From positions 2,644,617 through 2,708,616 of the forward strand of contig NZ_CP084029.1 in the NCBI RefSeq assembly GCF_020181615.1: a stretch of 64,000 bases of DNA. Direction: 5' to 3'. Shown piece after piece: positions 41,062-53,708 of this stretch. Origin of the DNA: [Mycobacterium] crassicus. GTDB taxonomy: Bacteria > Actinomycetota > Actinomycetes > Mycobacteriales > Mycobacteriaceae. The notes beneath the pieces are model-generated. The model ran no database searches. It was not told where the DNA came from and saw nothing but the letters and a program-made list of their open reading frames with translations. Made by a program: the position numbers and the translations under genes. Position 1 is the stretch's first letter. Every line of letters starts with the position of its first letter.

Positions 41062-41399
41062 TTGGACTTCGTCGATTCGGCGCCTATCCGGCCAGTTGCA
41101 CCGCCAGCTGGATTTGGACGCCGAATTCCTCACACGGTCTCCGGGGGTTCCTGCGGTGACCGTAAACCACTTGGCAGCCAACATCTTTCATTGGCCAGAA
41201 GGGGCGCCGGCAAGAAGCCGGGAGCCCCCCGGAATGACGGCAACAATTAAGGGAAACCTGACCTTGGCGACGTTCAAGTCGCGGGTTACCCCCATAGGGT
41301 CTCCGTCAGGTGGATGGTCCACCCGGGGGTATTTATTGGGGGGGATATGTGCATGGGCATTTCCGCTGAATACCTTTGCGGTAGCGAAAGTGGGAATTG
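41062..41399 (+). other. Gene-free region, possible structured leader
   Basis: No gene seen. Just before the Gly/Asn-rich gene there is a nested dyad: ACCCCC (41288-41293) pairs with GGGGGT (41325-41330) and encloses GGTGGA/TCCACC (41309-41323). An AT-rich ATTTATT patch and a run of G follow. It may be a 5' leader that folds, or simply promoter DNA; no named riboswitch is recognised. Confidence 0.35.
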
Positions 41400-41831
41400 A
41401 TGAAAATGACGGCAATCGGCCATTCCGGCCGGTGGGCGCTGGCGGCGGCCACCGTCTTGACCCTCGGCGCCTTCGGGATCGGCGTGGCCGGCGCCGATCC
41501 CAATGACGGGATCAGCGGCGGTGCCGGCAACAACGGCGAGGCGAATGTCAACGTCGGGCCGTTCGGCGGTGGCATGAACGCCGGTAACAACGGCGGGTTC
41601 AACTTCGGCCCCAACGGCATCGACGGTGGCGCCGGCCAGAACAACAGCGCCAACGTCAACATGGGACCGTTCGACGGCCGGGTGAACACCGGCGACAACG
41701 GCGGGTTCAACTTCGGCCCCAACGGCATCAACAGCGGGGGCGGCGAGAACAACAGCGCCAACGTCAACATGGGGCCCTTCGGCGGCGGCTACAACACCAA
41801 CACCGAAGGCGGCGCCAACTTCGGCCGCTGA
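41400..41831 (+). CDS. Secreted Gly/Asn-rich repeat protein
   Basis: A 143-residue exported protein. Signal peptide about 1-32 (MKMTAIGHSGRWALAAATVL, then GAFGIGVAGA, cleavage before DPNDG). The mature part is almost entirely three imperfect repeats of about 36 residues built on NN(S)ANVNMGPF, a variable link (GGGMNAGN, DGRVNTGD, GGGYNTNT) and NGGFNFGPNGI. It lacks a PE/PPE or PGRS domain. The regular spacing suggests a beta-solenoid or a surface-exposed repetitive shell, which is inference. ATG 41400 has a weak ribosome site; ATG 41406 is an alternative start. A strong intrinsic terminator follows. Confidence 0.72.
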   Translation: MKMTAIGHSGRWALAAATVLTLGAFGIGVAGADPNDGISGGAGNNGEANVNVGPFGGGMNAGNNGGFNFGPNGIDGGAGQNNSANVNMGPFDGRVNTGDNGGFNFGPNGINSGGGENNSANVNMGPFGGGYNTNTEGGANFGR

Positions 41832-41844
41832 CGGCGATCCAAGG

Positions 41845-41889
41845 CCTGCGTGGGTGGCCCCGGCCGCGGTTTACCCACGCAGGTCTTTT
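41845..41889. terminator. Intrinsic terminator between convergent genes
   Basis: CCTGCGTGGGT (41845-41855) pairs perfectly with ACCCACGCAGG (41873-41883), followed by TCTTTT on +. The 17-nt loop is GC-rich. It ends the repeat-protein transcript on + and lies just beyond the stop of pyrF on -. Confidence 0.8.
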
Positions 41890-41903
41890 CGCGGGCCGTG
41901 GGG

Positions 41904-42745
41904 CTACCCCGCGGCGGCCAGATACGCCACGGAGTCGCGCAGGCGCTCCCCCGCCGCGCGCAGCGCCGCGACGTCGGGACCGGCACGCAGGACTTCGCGG
42001 GAGACCGCGGGCAGCAACGTGCCCGGCGCGGCCCCGCCCAATCCGGCAAGATCGCCCGGCCGTCCGCCCTGCGCCCCGATGCCCGGGATCAGCACCGGGC
42101 CACCGAGGGCACTGAGGTCGGGCACCTCGAGCAGCGTGGCACCGACCACCACCCCGATCGAGCCGAGTTGCGACTCGGCCGAGCGGTTGGCCCTGTTCAC
42201 TTCGGCCGCGGCGTCGACGATCGACTGCGCCACCGTCCGCCCGTCCCCCGCCAGTGCGCGTTGCACGCCCGCGCCTTCCGGGTTGGAGGTGGCGGCCAGC
42301 ACGAAGACGCCGCGCTGGTGCGCGGCGGCGGTGTCCAGCAGTGGCTGCAATGACCCGAAGCCCAGGTACGGCGAGGCGGTCACCGCGTCGGCCGCCAGTG
42401 GCGAATCACCCGCCCAGGCGGCCGCATAGGCGGCCATGGTCGAACCGATGTCACCGCGTTTGGCGTCGGCCAGCACCAGCACACCGGCCTCGCCCAGCGC
42501 AGCGATGGTTCGCTCCAGCACGACGTAGCCGGCCGAACCGTACGACTCGAAGAATGCCACCTGCGGCTTGACCACGGCGAAGCCCGCGAACGCCGCAACG
42601 CAGGTATCGCTGAACGTCGCCAGCCCATCGGCCGTCGCCGGCAGACCCCATGCGGCCAATAGTTCGGGGTGCGGGTCGATGCCCAGGCACAGCGGCCCGC
42701 GATCCGCCGTTGCCGCGGCCAGTCGTACCCCGAACGGGCGCGTCA

Positions 42746-42746
<1 letters not shown>
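41904..42746 (-). CDS. pyrF: Orotidine-5'-phosphate decarboxylase (type 2)
   Basis: Decarboxylates OMP to UMP, the last step of pyrimidine synthesis. 280 residues of the longer, mycobacterial type 2 family: [17 protein letters not shown] at the start, the catalytic [38 protein letters not shown], and IPGIGAQGG near the end. GTG 42746 overlaps the carB stop by 1 nt (TAGTG). Last gene of the pyr operon; transcription ends in the terminator at 41845-41889. Confidence 0.97.
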
Positions 42747-46086
<3,340 letters not shown>

Positions 46087-46087
<1 letters not shown>

Positions 46088-47211
46088 TATTTCTCCCCTG
46101 CCATCAGGTCGACGAACTGGTCGAACAGGTGTCCCGCGTCGTGCGGTCCGGCTGCGGCTTCCGGGTGGTACTGCACCGAGAAGGCCCGGCCGTCGACGAG
46201 CTTCACGCCCTCGACCACCCCGTCATTGGCACAGGTGTGGCTGACCACCGCCGGCCCGAACGCGGTGTTAAAGGTCTCCCCTGCTTCTCCTTCCAGGGCG
46301 AAACCGTGGTTCTGCGCGGTCACCGCCACCCGGCCGGTTTCGTGGTCGATCACCGGGATATTGATGCCCCGGTGCCCGAACCTCAACTTGTAGGTGTTCA
46401 GGCCCAGCGCCCGACCCAGAATCTGGTTACCGAAACAGATTCCGAACAACGGGATTCCGGCACCGAGCACCTCGCGGGTCAACGCCACCAACCGGTCGGC
46501 GGTGGCCGGGTCCCCGGGCCCGTTGGACAAGAACACCCCGTCGGGCTTGAGGTCGGCGAGCGCGGCGAAGTCCACCGACGACGGCATCACGTGGCAGCGG
46601 ATACCCCGGCGGGTGAAGTTGCGCGGCGTGTTGATCTTGATGCCGAGATCCAGCGCGGCAACCGTGAACCGGTGCTCCCCATCGGGTTCCACCACATATT
46701 CGGCGTCGGTACTGACCTCACCGGTCAGGTCGGCGCCCAGCATCGACGGCTGTTCGCGGACCCGGCTCACCAGCTCCTCGGCCGGGGCGAGCGCGTCACC
46801 GGAGAACACCCCGGCCTTCATCGAGCCGTGGTTGCGCAGGTGCCGCACCACAGTTCGGGTGTCGACCCCGGCCAACCCGACGATGCCCTGGTTGACCAGT
46901 TCGTCGTCCAGGGTCCCGGTCGCCCGCCAGTTCGACGCACGCGGCGAAGGGTCGCGAACCACGTAGCCGGCCACCCAGATCTTCTCGTCGCGGCTCTCAC
47001 TGTCCTCGCGGTTCCAGCCGGTGTTGCCGATCTGCGGGGCGGTGGCCACCAGGATCTGCCGGTGATAGCTGGGGTCGGTCAACGTCTCCTGATAGCCGGA
47101 CATGGCGGTGGAGAACACCGCCTCGCCCAGGCTCTGGCCAACGGCCCCGAACGCCGTTCCGGTGAAGATCCGGCCGTCCTCAAGGACCAGGGCGGCCCGT
47201 GTGTTGCTCAT
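46087..47211 (-). CDS. carA: Carbamoyl-phosphate synthase small subunit
   Basis: The glutaminase subunit that feeds ammonia to CarB. 374 residues: N-terminal CPS small domain ([51 protein letters not shown]) and C-terminal class I glutamine amidotransferase with [13 protein letters not shown], the nucleophile Cys in [21 protein letters not shown] and the late [11 protein letters not shown] with catalytic His/Glu. ATG 47211 overlaps the upstream gene by 4 nt. It lies between the Rv1382-like gene and carB in the pyr operon. Confidence 0.98.
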
Positions 47212-47717
47212 TGCTCATCCTCCAGCCAGCGGGTGTATTCGGCACGGTCGTCGGCACGGAAGCCGACGTCTATCTCGGTGCCCGACGGCAACCGCCAACG
47301 GATCGCCAACACGCCGTCGTTGTTGCGAGTAGGGATGGCCCGGCCGGCGACGCCGCGTTCGGTACGGACCGCGATGATCGAGTCATCCGGTATCCAGATC
47401 GGACGGGCTCCGCTGCGCTGCACCATGATTCCCTCCGGATACCGGGTCAGCACGGCCTTGGTGCGATAGCCCAGGTCGGACACCACCACCCGGTCGTTCC
47501 ACTTCGGGGCCAGGGTGCAGCCGAGATACAGCCCGCGAGTGGCGGCCACGGTCGGCGAACCCACTGTGTCGGGCACCGTCGGCAGTGTCCCGATCAAGGC
47601 GTCCTGCAGCTGTCCACGGTGCCGCCAGCCGCGCATCATCAACCGGATCACCACGCCGATGAGCACCACCAGCACCGCCGCGAAGATCAGCGATCCGATC
47701 ATCGTGGGCGTGTTCAC
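47208..47717 (-). CDS. Membrane-anchored protein of the pyr operon (Rv1382-like)
   Basis: A 169-residue protein with one N-terminal membrane helix (about 7-27, [18 protein letters not shown]) and a soluble C-terminal domain resembling a bacterial PH-like fold ([55 protein letters not shown]). It is translationally coupled on both sides: GTG overlaps the pyrC stop by 4 nt and its stop overlaps carA. Its place between pyrC and carA is the same in M. tuberculosis (Rv1382, from memory). Role unknown; the fixed position suggests a link to pyrimidine enzymes or merely co-expression. Confidence 0.82.
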   Translation of the reverse strand: MNTPTMIGSLIFAAVLVVLIGVVIRLMMRGWRHRGQLQDALIGTLPTVPDTVGSPTVAATRGLYLGCTLAPKWNDRVVVSDLGYRTKAVLTRYPEGIMVQRSGARPIWIPDDSIIAVRTERGVAGRAIPTRNNDGVLAIRWRLPSGTEIDVGFRADDRAEYTRWLEDEQ

Positions 47718-49006
47718 GCCGGTGACCTCCCGTCGCGGGCGGTCACCCGGCCGCGCAGCAGAGTCGCGGTGACGGTGGCCGGCAGCGTCATCGCCTCATA
47801 CGGGGTGTTGTCCGACCGGCTGGCCAGCTGCGTTCCGGCGACCACCCAGCTCGCGTCGGGGTCCACCACCGTCAGGTTGGCCGGCTCGCCCACCGCCAGC
47901 GGGCGACCCTGGTCGGGCAGGCCAACGATCTCGGCCGGCCGCTCGCTCATCACCCGGGCCACGTCCCGCCAGCTCAACAGCCCGGGCTGCACCATGGTGG
48001 CGACCACCACGGACAGCGCGGTCTGCAGGCCGAGCATCCCAGGCCGGGCGGCGGCGAATTCGCAGGACTTCTCCTGCTCGGCGTGCGGGGCGTGGTCGGT
48101 GGCGACGCAGTCGATGACGCCGTCGGCCAGTGCCTGACGCAGCGCCTCGGTGTCGGAGGCCTCGCGCAGCGGCGGGTTGACCCGGTTCATTCCGTCGTAG
48201 TCGGCCAGCCGGCTGTCGTCGAGCATCAGATGATGTGGCGTGACCTCTGCGGTAACCGAAATACCTTGAGCCTTAGCCCATTTGAGAAGTTCGACCGTAC
48301 CGGCGGTGGAGGCGTGACAGATGTGCAGGCGGGCACCGGCGTCGCGGGCCAGCAGGGCGTCGCGTGCCACGATCGACTCTTCGGCGACGCGCGGCCAGCC
48401 GGCCAGGCCCAGCCGGGCGGCGTTGGGGCCCTCGTGGGCGACCGAGCCGACGGTCAGCCGGGGTTCCTCGGCGTGCTGGGCGATCAGCACGCCCAGCCCG
48501 GTGGCGTATTCCAGGGCGCGGCGCATCACCAGCGGATCGGCCACACACACACCGTCGTCGGAGAACATCCGCACGCCCGCGGTGCCGGCGGCCATCATGC
48601 CCATCTCGGTCAGCTGTTTCCCGCCCAGTCCGACGGTGACCGCACCGACCGGGTGCACGTCGACCAGGCCGACCTGCCGGCCGCGCTGCCAGACGTGGTC
48701 GGTGACCACCGGGGAGTCGGCGACCGGCTCGGTGTTGGCCATCGCGAACACCGCGGTGTAGCCCCCCAGAGCCGCTGCCGCCGAGCCGGTTTCGATGTCC
48801 TCGGCGTATTCGCGGCCCGGTTCGCGCAGATGGGTGTGCAGGTCGACGAAGCCGGGCAGCAGCACCTGGCCGGGCGCATCGATGACCTCGCACTCGTCGG
48901 GAACGGACAGTCCGGTACCGATCTGCGCGATCTGGCCGTCCTCCACCAGGACATCGACCTGGTCGCCTTCGCCGTAACACCGCACGCCGCGAATCAGCAC
49001 GCTCAC
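47714..49006 (-). CDS. pyrC: Dihydroorotase (type I)
   Basis: Cyclises N-carbamoyl-aspartate to dihydroorotate. 430 residues, class I zinc amidohydrolase: [15 protein letters not shown] (metal His pair), the metal-bridging residue region [15 protein letters not shown], and [15 protein letters not shown] (catalytic Asp). GTG 49006 overlaps the pyrB stop by 4 nt (GTGA) and its stop overlaps the next gene. It works after PyrB in the same operon. Confidence 0.97.
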   Translation of the reverse strand: MSVLIRGVRCYGEGDQVDVLVEDGQIAQIGTGLSVPDECEVIDAPGQVLLPGFVDLHTHLREPGREYAEDIETGSAAAALGGYTAVFAMANTEPVADSPVVTDHVWQRGRQVGLVDVHPVGAVTVGLGGKQLTEMGMMAAGTAGVRMFSDDGVCVADPLVMRRALEYATGLGVLIAQHAEEPRLTVGSVAHEGPNAARLGLAGWPRVAEESIVARDALLARDAGARLHICHASTAGTVELLKWAKAQGISVTAEVTPHHLMLDDSRLADYDGMNRVNPPLREASDTEALRQALADGVIDCVATDHAPHAEQEKSCEFAAARPGMLGLQTALSVVVATMVQPGLLSWRDVARVMSERPAEIVGLPDQGRPLAVGEPANLTVVDPDASWVVAGTQLASRSDNTPYEAMTLPATVTATLLRGRVTARDGRSPA

Positions 49007-49971
49007 AGCTCTGCCTCCCCCGCCGACTCGCTACCCACCAGCAGATGGAACAGCACCGCCATCCGCACGTGCACGCCGTTGGAAACCTGTTGCAGGACCG
49101 CCGATTGCGGTGAGTCCGCCACCGACGAGGCGATCTCCATGCCGCGCAGCATCGGACCGGGGTGCAGCACCACCGCGTGGTCGGCCAGCATCGTCCGGCG
49201 CTTCTCCGAAAGTCCGTAGCGCACCGAGTACTCGCGCGTGGAGGGGAAGAACCCGCCGGTCATCCGTTCGGCCTGCACGCGCAGCATCAACACCGCGTCA
49301 GCGGCGGGCAGCTCGGCGTCGAAGTCATGCGAGACCGTCACCGGCCAGTCGGCCACTCCGGTCGGCAGCAGGGTCGGCGGCGCCACCAGCACCACCTCGG
49401 CGCCCAGCGTCGCCAGCAGGCTCACATTGGAGCGGGCCACCCGGCTGTGCACGATGTCACCGACGATCACCACGCGCCGGCCCTCGATACCGCCCAGCCT
49501 CTGGCGCAGGGTCAACGCGTCCAGCAGCGCTTGGGTGGGGTGCTCGTGGGTGCCGTCGCCGGCGTTGATCACCGACGGGCCCGTCTCCTCGGCACCTACG
49601 GCCCCCGCGGTCCAATCGGCGAGCAGGTGGGCTGCTCCCGAAGACGGGTGGCGGATGATCAGGGCGTCGGCGCCGGCGGCCCGCAGAGTGAGGGCCGTGT
49701 CGCGCAGCGACTCCCCCTTGCTGACCGAGGATCCCGACGCCGACACGTTGATCACGTCGGCACTCATCCACTTACCGGCCACCTCGAACGAGACGCGGGT
49801 GCGGGTGGAGTTCTCGTAGAACATGGTGATGACGGTCCGCCCGCGCAGGGTGGGCAGCTTCTTGACCTCGCGGCCCACCAGCGCCTGAGCGAACCGGTCG
49901 GCGTCGTCGAGGATCGCGGTTGCCGCCTCGCGGGTCAGGTCCGCGGCAGCCAGCAGGTGCCTGGTCGTCAT
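49003..49971 (-). CDS. pyrB: Aspartate carbamoyltransferase catalytic subunit
   Basis: Joins carbamoyl phosphate and aspartate, the committed step of pyrimidine synthesis. 322 residues. Carbamoyl-phosphate loop [15 protein letters not shown], the SxxxGES-type loop [37 protein letters not shown], and the Asp-binding LRVQAER region. No regulatory PyrI gene is present, as usual in Actinobacteria. ATG overlaps the pyrR stop by 4 nt. Confidence 0.98.
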   Translation of the reverse strand: MTTRHLLAAADLTREAATAILDDADRFAQALVGREVKKLPTLRGRTVITMFYENSTRTRVSFEVAGKWMSADVINVSASGSSVSKGESLRDTALTLRAAGADALIIRHPSSGAAHLLADWTAGAVGAEETGPSVINAGDGTHEHPTQALLDALTLRQRLGGIEGRRVVIVGDIVHSRVARSNVSLLATLGAEVVLVAPPTLLPTGVADWPVTVSHDFDAELPAADAVLMLRVQAERMTGGFFPSTREYSVRYGLSEKRRTMLADHAVVLHPGPMLRGMEIASSVADSPQSAVLQQVSNGVHVRMAVLFHLLVGSESAGEAEL

Positions 49972-50540
49972 CGGGTGATCACCACCGCATCACGTCCGTC
50001 GTGTTCGGCCAATAAGACGTGCACGCTCTCGCCGCGTGCGGTGGGTACGTTCTTGCCGACGTAGTCGGCGCGCACCGGAAGCTCACGGTGGCCGCGATCG
50101 ACCAGCACCGCCAGTTGCACGATCCGGGGCCGGCCCACGTCGCGCAGCGCATCCAGCGCGGCCCGCACCGAGCGGCCTGCGTAGAGCACGTCGTCGACCA
50201 GGATCACCAGGGCATCGTCGATACCGCCGGCCGGGATCGAGGTGGATTCCAGGGGCCGTGGCGGCTGACGCATCAGGTCGTCGCGGTACAGGGTGATGTC
50301 TAGGGCGCCGTGGCTTACCTCGACCCCACAGAATTCGCTGATCTTGGCGGCCAACCGCTGGGCCAGCGTGACCCCTCGGGTCGGAATGCCCAGCAGCACC
50401 ACCCGGGGTGCGTTGGGATCGTCGGAGCCGTCGAGAGCAGTCTTCTCGATGATCTGATGTGCGATCCGAGAAACAGTGCGACCCACATCCGCCGAGGACA
50501 TCAATTCCCGGTCGGTGCTGGAATTACCGGCAGCGCCCAT
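49968..50540 (-). CDS. pyrR: PyrR, pyr operon regulator / uracil phosphoribosyltransferase-like
   Basis: RNA-binding repressor of pyrimidine genes with phosphoribosyltransferase fold. 190 residues. PRPP loop is [31 protein letters not shown] and TLYRDDLMR are typical of PyrR. UMP/UTP-bound PyrR binds a stem-loop in the mRNA leader. In mycobacteria this is thought to repress translation rather than cause attenuation. ATG 50540 is preceded by AAGGAGG and, further upstream, by a PyrR-binding-loop-like hairpin (50562-50579). First gene of the operon pyrR-pyrB-pyrC-47208-carA-carB-pyrF, all joined by 1- to 4-nt overlaps. Confidence 0.96.
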   Translation of the reverse strand: MGAAGNSSTDRELMSSADVGRTVSRIAHQIIEKTALDGSDDPNAPRVVLLGIPTRGVTLAQRLAAKISEFCGVEVSHGALDITLYRDDLMRQPPRPLESTSIPAGGIDDALVILVDDVLYAGRSVRAALDALRDVGRPRIVQLAVLVDRGHRELPVRADYVGKNVPTARGESVHVLLAEHDGRDAVVITR

Positions 50541-50552
50541 GCGAAACGCAGG

Positions 50553-50590
50553 ACCTCCTTCTCCGCCTCGCAGGACGGATCGTTAAAGGA
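50553..50590 (-). promoter_or_regulatory. PyrR-binding-loop-like RNA element in the pyrR leader
   Basis: On the minus strand the leader reads TCCGTCC, loop TGCGA, GGCGGA (50579 to 50562): a six-pair stem with one bulged T and a GCGAGG-type loop, followed at once by GAAGGAGG, the ribosome site of pyrR. Stem, purine-rich loop and SD overlap fit the PyrR-binding loop known from mycobacterial pyr leaders, so UMP-PyrR could hide the ribosome site. Recognised by pattern only. Confidence 0.6.
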
Positions 50591-50606
50591 TGTCGAACTG
50601 CCGGGT

Positions 50607-50612
50607 AGCCTA
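50607..50612 (-). promoter_or_regulatory. Probable -10 box of the pyr operon
   Basis: TAGGCT on the minus strand, about 67 nt upstream of the pyrR ATG, which would place the PyrR-binding loop inside the transcript. No clear -35. Confidence 0.4.
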
Positions 50613-50671
50613 GCATCCGCGCGGGTCACGGCCGTTAATCGCCCGGTTGCGATCACCGCTAACCTGGGCGG

Positions 50672-51874
50672 GTGAATCTCGACCCGAACCAGGCATCCAT
50701 CCGTGAGGCCTGCGAGGCGGGCCTGCTGGCCGGTGCGGTGACCGTCGTCTGGCAGCGCGGGCAGGTGCTGCAGGTCAACGAGATCGGCCATCGCGATGTC
50801 GGGGCCGGCCTGCCGATGACCCGCGACACGGTGTTCCGGATCGCCTCCATGACCAAGCCGGTCACCATCGCCGCCGCGATGACCCTGGTCGACGAAGGAC
50901 GGCTGCGCCTGACCGACCCCATCGCACAGTGGCTGCCGGAGTTCGCCACGCCACGCGTGCTGGTCGACCCGGCCGGTTCGCTGGAAGCCACCACCGCGGC
51001 GCGGCGGGCGCTGACGGTCGACGATCTGATGACGCACCGCTGCGGTATCGGCTACGGGTTCTCGGTGCCCGGGCCGATCGCGCGGGAGTACCAGCGGTTG
51101 CCCTTCGGGCGCGGACCCGACGCCTGGCTGACGGCACTGGCCGCCCTCCCGCTGGTGGACCAGCCGGGCGAACGAATCACGTACGGCCACGGCACCGACG
51201 TGCTGGGCGTACTGCTGTCGCGGATCGAGGGCAAGCCGCTGCCGCAGGTGCTCGACGAGCGAATCCTGGGCCCGCTGGGGATGACTGACACCGGGTTCTC
51301 CATCTCCCCCGCCGCCCGCCGGCGCAGCGCGACCATGTACCGGCTCGACGGCGACACGCTGCGCGACGATGCGATGGGGCCGATGCCGATCACCATGCCG
51401 GCGTTTCCCAACGCCGGGGGCGGGCTGATGTCCACCGCGGATGACTACCTGGCCTTCGCGCGAATGCTGCTGGCGGACGGCATATTCGACGGCAACCGAG
51501 TGCTGTCGGAAGCCTCAGCCCGGACGATGCGCACCGACCGGCTCACCGACACCCAGCGGCGGCACCCGTTCCTGGGGGCGCCGTTCTGGGTCGGCCGCGG
51601 ATTCGGACTCAATCTGTCGGTGGTGACCGATCCGGCGAAGTCCCAGCCGCTGTTCGGGCCGGGAGGTGCCGGAGCGTTCAGCTGGCCGGGCGCCTACGGC
51701 ACCTGGTGGCAGGCCGATCCTTCCGCGGATCTGATCCTGATCTATCTGGTGCAGAACGCGCCGACGTTGTCCACCGAGTCGGCCGCGGCCGTCGCCGGCA
51801 ATACCTCGGTCGCCAAACTGCGCATCGCACAACCGAAGTTCGTGCGCCGCACGTACGCGGCGTTGGGTTTGTGA
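50672..51874 (+). CDS. Beta-lactamase-fold serine hydrolase (class C/esterase type)
   Basis: A 400-residue protein of the AmpC/esterase-EstB-like serine hydrolase family. The SxxK motif is S59-M-T-K62 (RIASMTKPVTIAAAM); the Tyr of the second motif lies in ERITYGHGTDVLG; GPGGAGAFSWPGAYGTWW is in the place of the KTG motif. No signal peptide, so it is more likely a cytosolic esterase or peptidase than a secreted beta-lactamase; it recalls M. tuberculosis Rv1367c. The GTG at 50672 is preceded by TAACCT 6 nt upstream, a leaderless promoter divergent from pyrR. Converges with the azoreductase gene at 51882, 7 bp away. Confidence 0.87.
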   Translation: MNLDPNQASIREACEAGLLAGAVTVVWQRGQVLQVNEIGHRDVGAGLPMTRDTVFRIASMTKPVTIAAAMTLVDEGRLRLTDPIAQWLPEFATPRVLVDPAGSLEATTAARRALTVDDLMTHRCGIGYGFSVPGPIAREYQRLPFGRGPDAWLTALAALPLVDQPGERITYGHGTDVLGVLLSRIEGKPLPQVLDERILGPLGMTDTGFSISPAARRRSATMYRLDGDTLRDDAMGPMPITMPAFPNAGGGLMSTADDYLAFARMLLADGIFDGNRVLSEASARTMRTDRLTDTQRRHPFLGAPFWVGRGFGLNLSVVTDPAKSQPLFGPGGAGAFSWPGAYGTWWQADPSADLILIYLVQNAPTLSTESAAAVAGNTSVAKLRIAQPKFVRRTYAALGL

Positions 51875-51881
51875 GCGAGTC

Positions 51882-52514
51882 CTAGAGGCTCGTCCCCGCA
51901 CAGCGGGCCTTCTCCAGAGCGGCTTCGCGCATGTGCGTCCGCTCCTCGGCCGTCCACCTGGTCGTCGGCTCGACCACCAGGGTCTCCACCTGGTAGCCCA
52001 GCATGGTGAACACGAATTCCAGGTAGGGCCGCTGGAAGTCCTGCAGGTCGGGACGGTTGCCGTCGTAGGCGCTCGAGCGGGTCAAGATCAGCTGTACCGG
52101 TCTGCCCTGGCCCAACGTGCCGACGTGTTCGCCGCGTTCGTTGACCGTGAAACTGGCCATCGGCTGCACGATCACGTCGATCCACGCCTTTAACGCGTGC
52201 GGCACATGCCAATTCCACATCGGCGACGACACCACCAGCCGGTCGAATGAGCGCACCCGTTCGATCTCGGCCAGCACCTTCGACCAGATCTGCTTCTGTT
52301 CCGGTGTTCGTCGTTCGCCGTAGAGCGGTGCGAACTTGGCCAGAGCGGCATCCCGCCCGAAGACGAGCATCTCGTCGGTCCACACCGAGAACCGTTCGAC
52401 CTCGCCGACCGCGGCGGCGGGCGCGGAGTCCAGGAAAGCCTGAGCGAGTGCCGAGGACAGCGAATGTTCCTGTTTGGGGCTGGCCTCCACCCACAGGGTC
52501 TTCATCGCGGCCAT
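51882..52514 (-). CDS. FMN-dependent NAD(P)H oxidoreductase (azoreductase family)
   Basis: A 210-residue flavodoxin-like enzyme of the AzoR/quinone-reductase family. N-terminal FMN loop VEASPKQEHSLSSALAQAF (SPR-S-type phosphate loop); SSPMWNWHVPHALKAWIDV is the characteristic SPM(Y/W)NxxxPxxLKAWID motif. It should reduce flavin, quinones or azo dyes with NAD(P)H. The ATG overlaps the monooxygenase stop by 1 nt, so it may supply reduced flavin to that partner. A second ATG three codons later is possible. Last gene of the TetR-controlled operon. Confidence 0.87.
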   Translation of the reverse strand: MAAMKTLWVEASPKQEHSLSSALAQAFLDSAPAAAVGEVERFSVWTDEMLVFGRDAALAKFAPLYGERRTPEQKQIWSKVLAEIERVRSFDRLVVSSPMWNWHVPHALKAWIDVIVQPMASFTVNERGEHVGTLGQGRPVQLILTRSSAYDGNRPDLQDFQRPYLEFVFTMLGYQVETLVVEPTTRWTAEERTHMREAALEKARCAGTSL

Positions 52515-53674
52515 CAGATCATCGCGATCGGGGAGATCTTCACGCCCGCCTCGAGCGCGCCGGACAGTTCCCGTGCCACGTCGTAGTCGAAAACGACGTG
52601 TCCGCAGATGATGTCGACGTCGCGCTTGGCGCGTTGCATCGGATTGGCCAGGAAATGCACGCTGGCACCGGACGCTTCGAGCAGATCGGCGATCACGGCC
52701 CGCGACTCGTGCACGATGTGGGCGGCCGCCGCACGGGCGTCGGCCCGCACACCGCGGCCGATCCGCTCACCGGCGTCGACCGCCGTCTGAAGCCGCCCCA
52801 CCGTGTCGTCGAGCAAACCATGCAGTGCCCGCAGCCGAACCCGGGCGTCGCCGAGGCGGATCTGCGCGGCGGGCTGGTTCTTCTGCGCTGCACCGGAGTA
52901 CGCGAGCACCCGCTCGCTCAGCCGCTGGGCAAACAGGTCGGCGACCCGTTCCGCCGCGCCGAGGGCGGGCATCGCGGCAACCATCGCCAGCGCCGGAACC
53001 ATCGGCCACCGGTACGCCGAACCGTCGTGCAGATCAGCGCCCGGTGCTGTGCCCGAGTAGATGTCGACGACTCTGACCAGTCGATGCTGCGGCACCCAGG
53101 CCCCGTCGATCACGACGTCGTTGGAGCCGGTGGCCCGCATACCGGAGGTGTGCCAGACATCCTCGACGGTGATGTCGGCCGCCGGCAAAAGAACCAACGC
53201 CGGGTACGGCGCGTCGTCAGTGCCGCAGATCGCTCCGACCATGATCCAGTCGGCGTCGGCCACTCCGGTGGCCCAGGACCACCGCCCGCTCAGGCGGATC
53301 CCGTCGCCGTCGGGCATCCCGCGGCCGGTCGGGGCCAGCGGCGCCGGGCACAGCACCGGCCCGTCGGCGAACACCTCGTCCTGAGCCTGCTCGCCGAACA
53401 GCGCCAGCATCCAGTTGTGCAGTGTGTAGAACCCGAGCGTCCACGCACTCGAGGCGCAGCCGTGCGCCATCCGGCGGATCGGGTCGAGGATCTGGCCGAA
53501 CTCGGCCTGCCGGCCGCCGTAGCGCGCGGGCAGCAGCAGGCCGGCCAGCCCGGACTCGCGGTAGGCGGTGAGGGTGTCCGCCGGAAGACGGCGCAACTCT
53601 TCGGCTTCCGCGGCGCGTTCGGCCAGGCCGGTGACGAATTCTTCGGTCAGTCCGGCTTCCGCAGCAAGCGACAT
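52514..53674 (-). CDS. Acyl-CoA dehydrogenase-fold flavin monooxygenase
   Basis: A 386-residue protein with the acyl-CoA dehydrogenase fold. The N-terminal part (RRLPADTLTAYRESGLAGLLLP, YGG) and RLSGRWSWATGVADADWIMVGAI resemble HsaA/HpaH-type group D flavin monooxygenases rather than true acyl-CoA dehydrogenases; VHFLANPMQRAKRDVDIICGHVVFD near the end is the matching C-terminal signature. Group D enzymes use FADH2/FMNH2 from a separate reductase, and an FMN oxidoreductase gene follows directly. ATG 53674 is preceded by TACGGT with 7 nt spacing and by a perfect palindrome at 53688-53705. Substrate unknown (aromatic or steroid-like). Confidence 0.83.
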   Translation of the reverse strand: MSLAAEAGLTEEFVTGLAERAAEAEELRRLPADTLTAYRESGLAGLLLPARYGGRQAEFGQILDPIRRMAHGCASSAWTLGFYTLHNWMLALFGEQAQDEVFADGPVLCPAPLAPTGRGMPDGDGIRLSGRWSWATGVADADWIMVGAICGTDDAPYPALVLLPAADITVEDVWHTSGMRATGSNDVVIDGAWVPQHRLVRVVDIYSGTAPGADLHDGSAYRWPMVPALAMVAAMPALGAAERVADLFAQRLSERVLAYSGAAQKNQPAAQIRLGDARVRLRALHGLLDDTVGRLQTAVDAGERIGRGVRADARAAAAHIVHESRAVIADLLEASGASVHFLANPMQRAKRDVDIICGHVVFDYDVARELSGALEAGVKISPIAMI

Positions 53675-53687
53675 GCGCCGAACCGTA

Positions 53688-53705
53688 CCATACCTTTTGG
53701 TATGG
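53688..53705. promoter_or_regulatory. Palindromic operator candidate for the TetR regulator
   Basis: CCATACC-TTTT-GGTATGG, perfect 7-bp arms with a 4-nt spacer, in the 34-bp gap between the TetR gene and the monooxygenase gene. Its arm TATGG lies directly upstream of the predicted -10 TACGGT (minus strand), so a bound repressor would block RNA polymerase. A TetR dimer site is the natural reading; a weak RNA hairpin after tetR is the alternative. Confidence 0.6.
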
Positions 53706-53708
53706 AAG

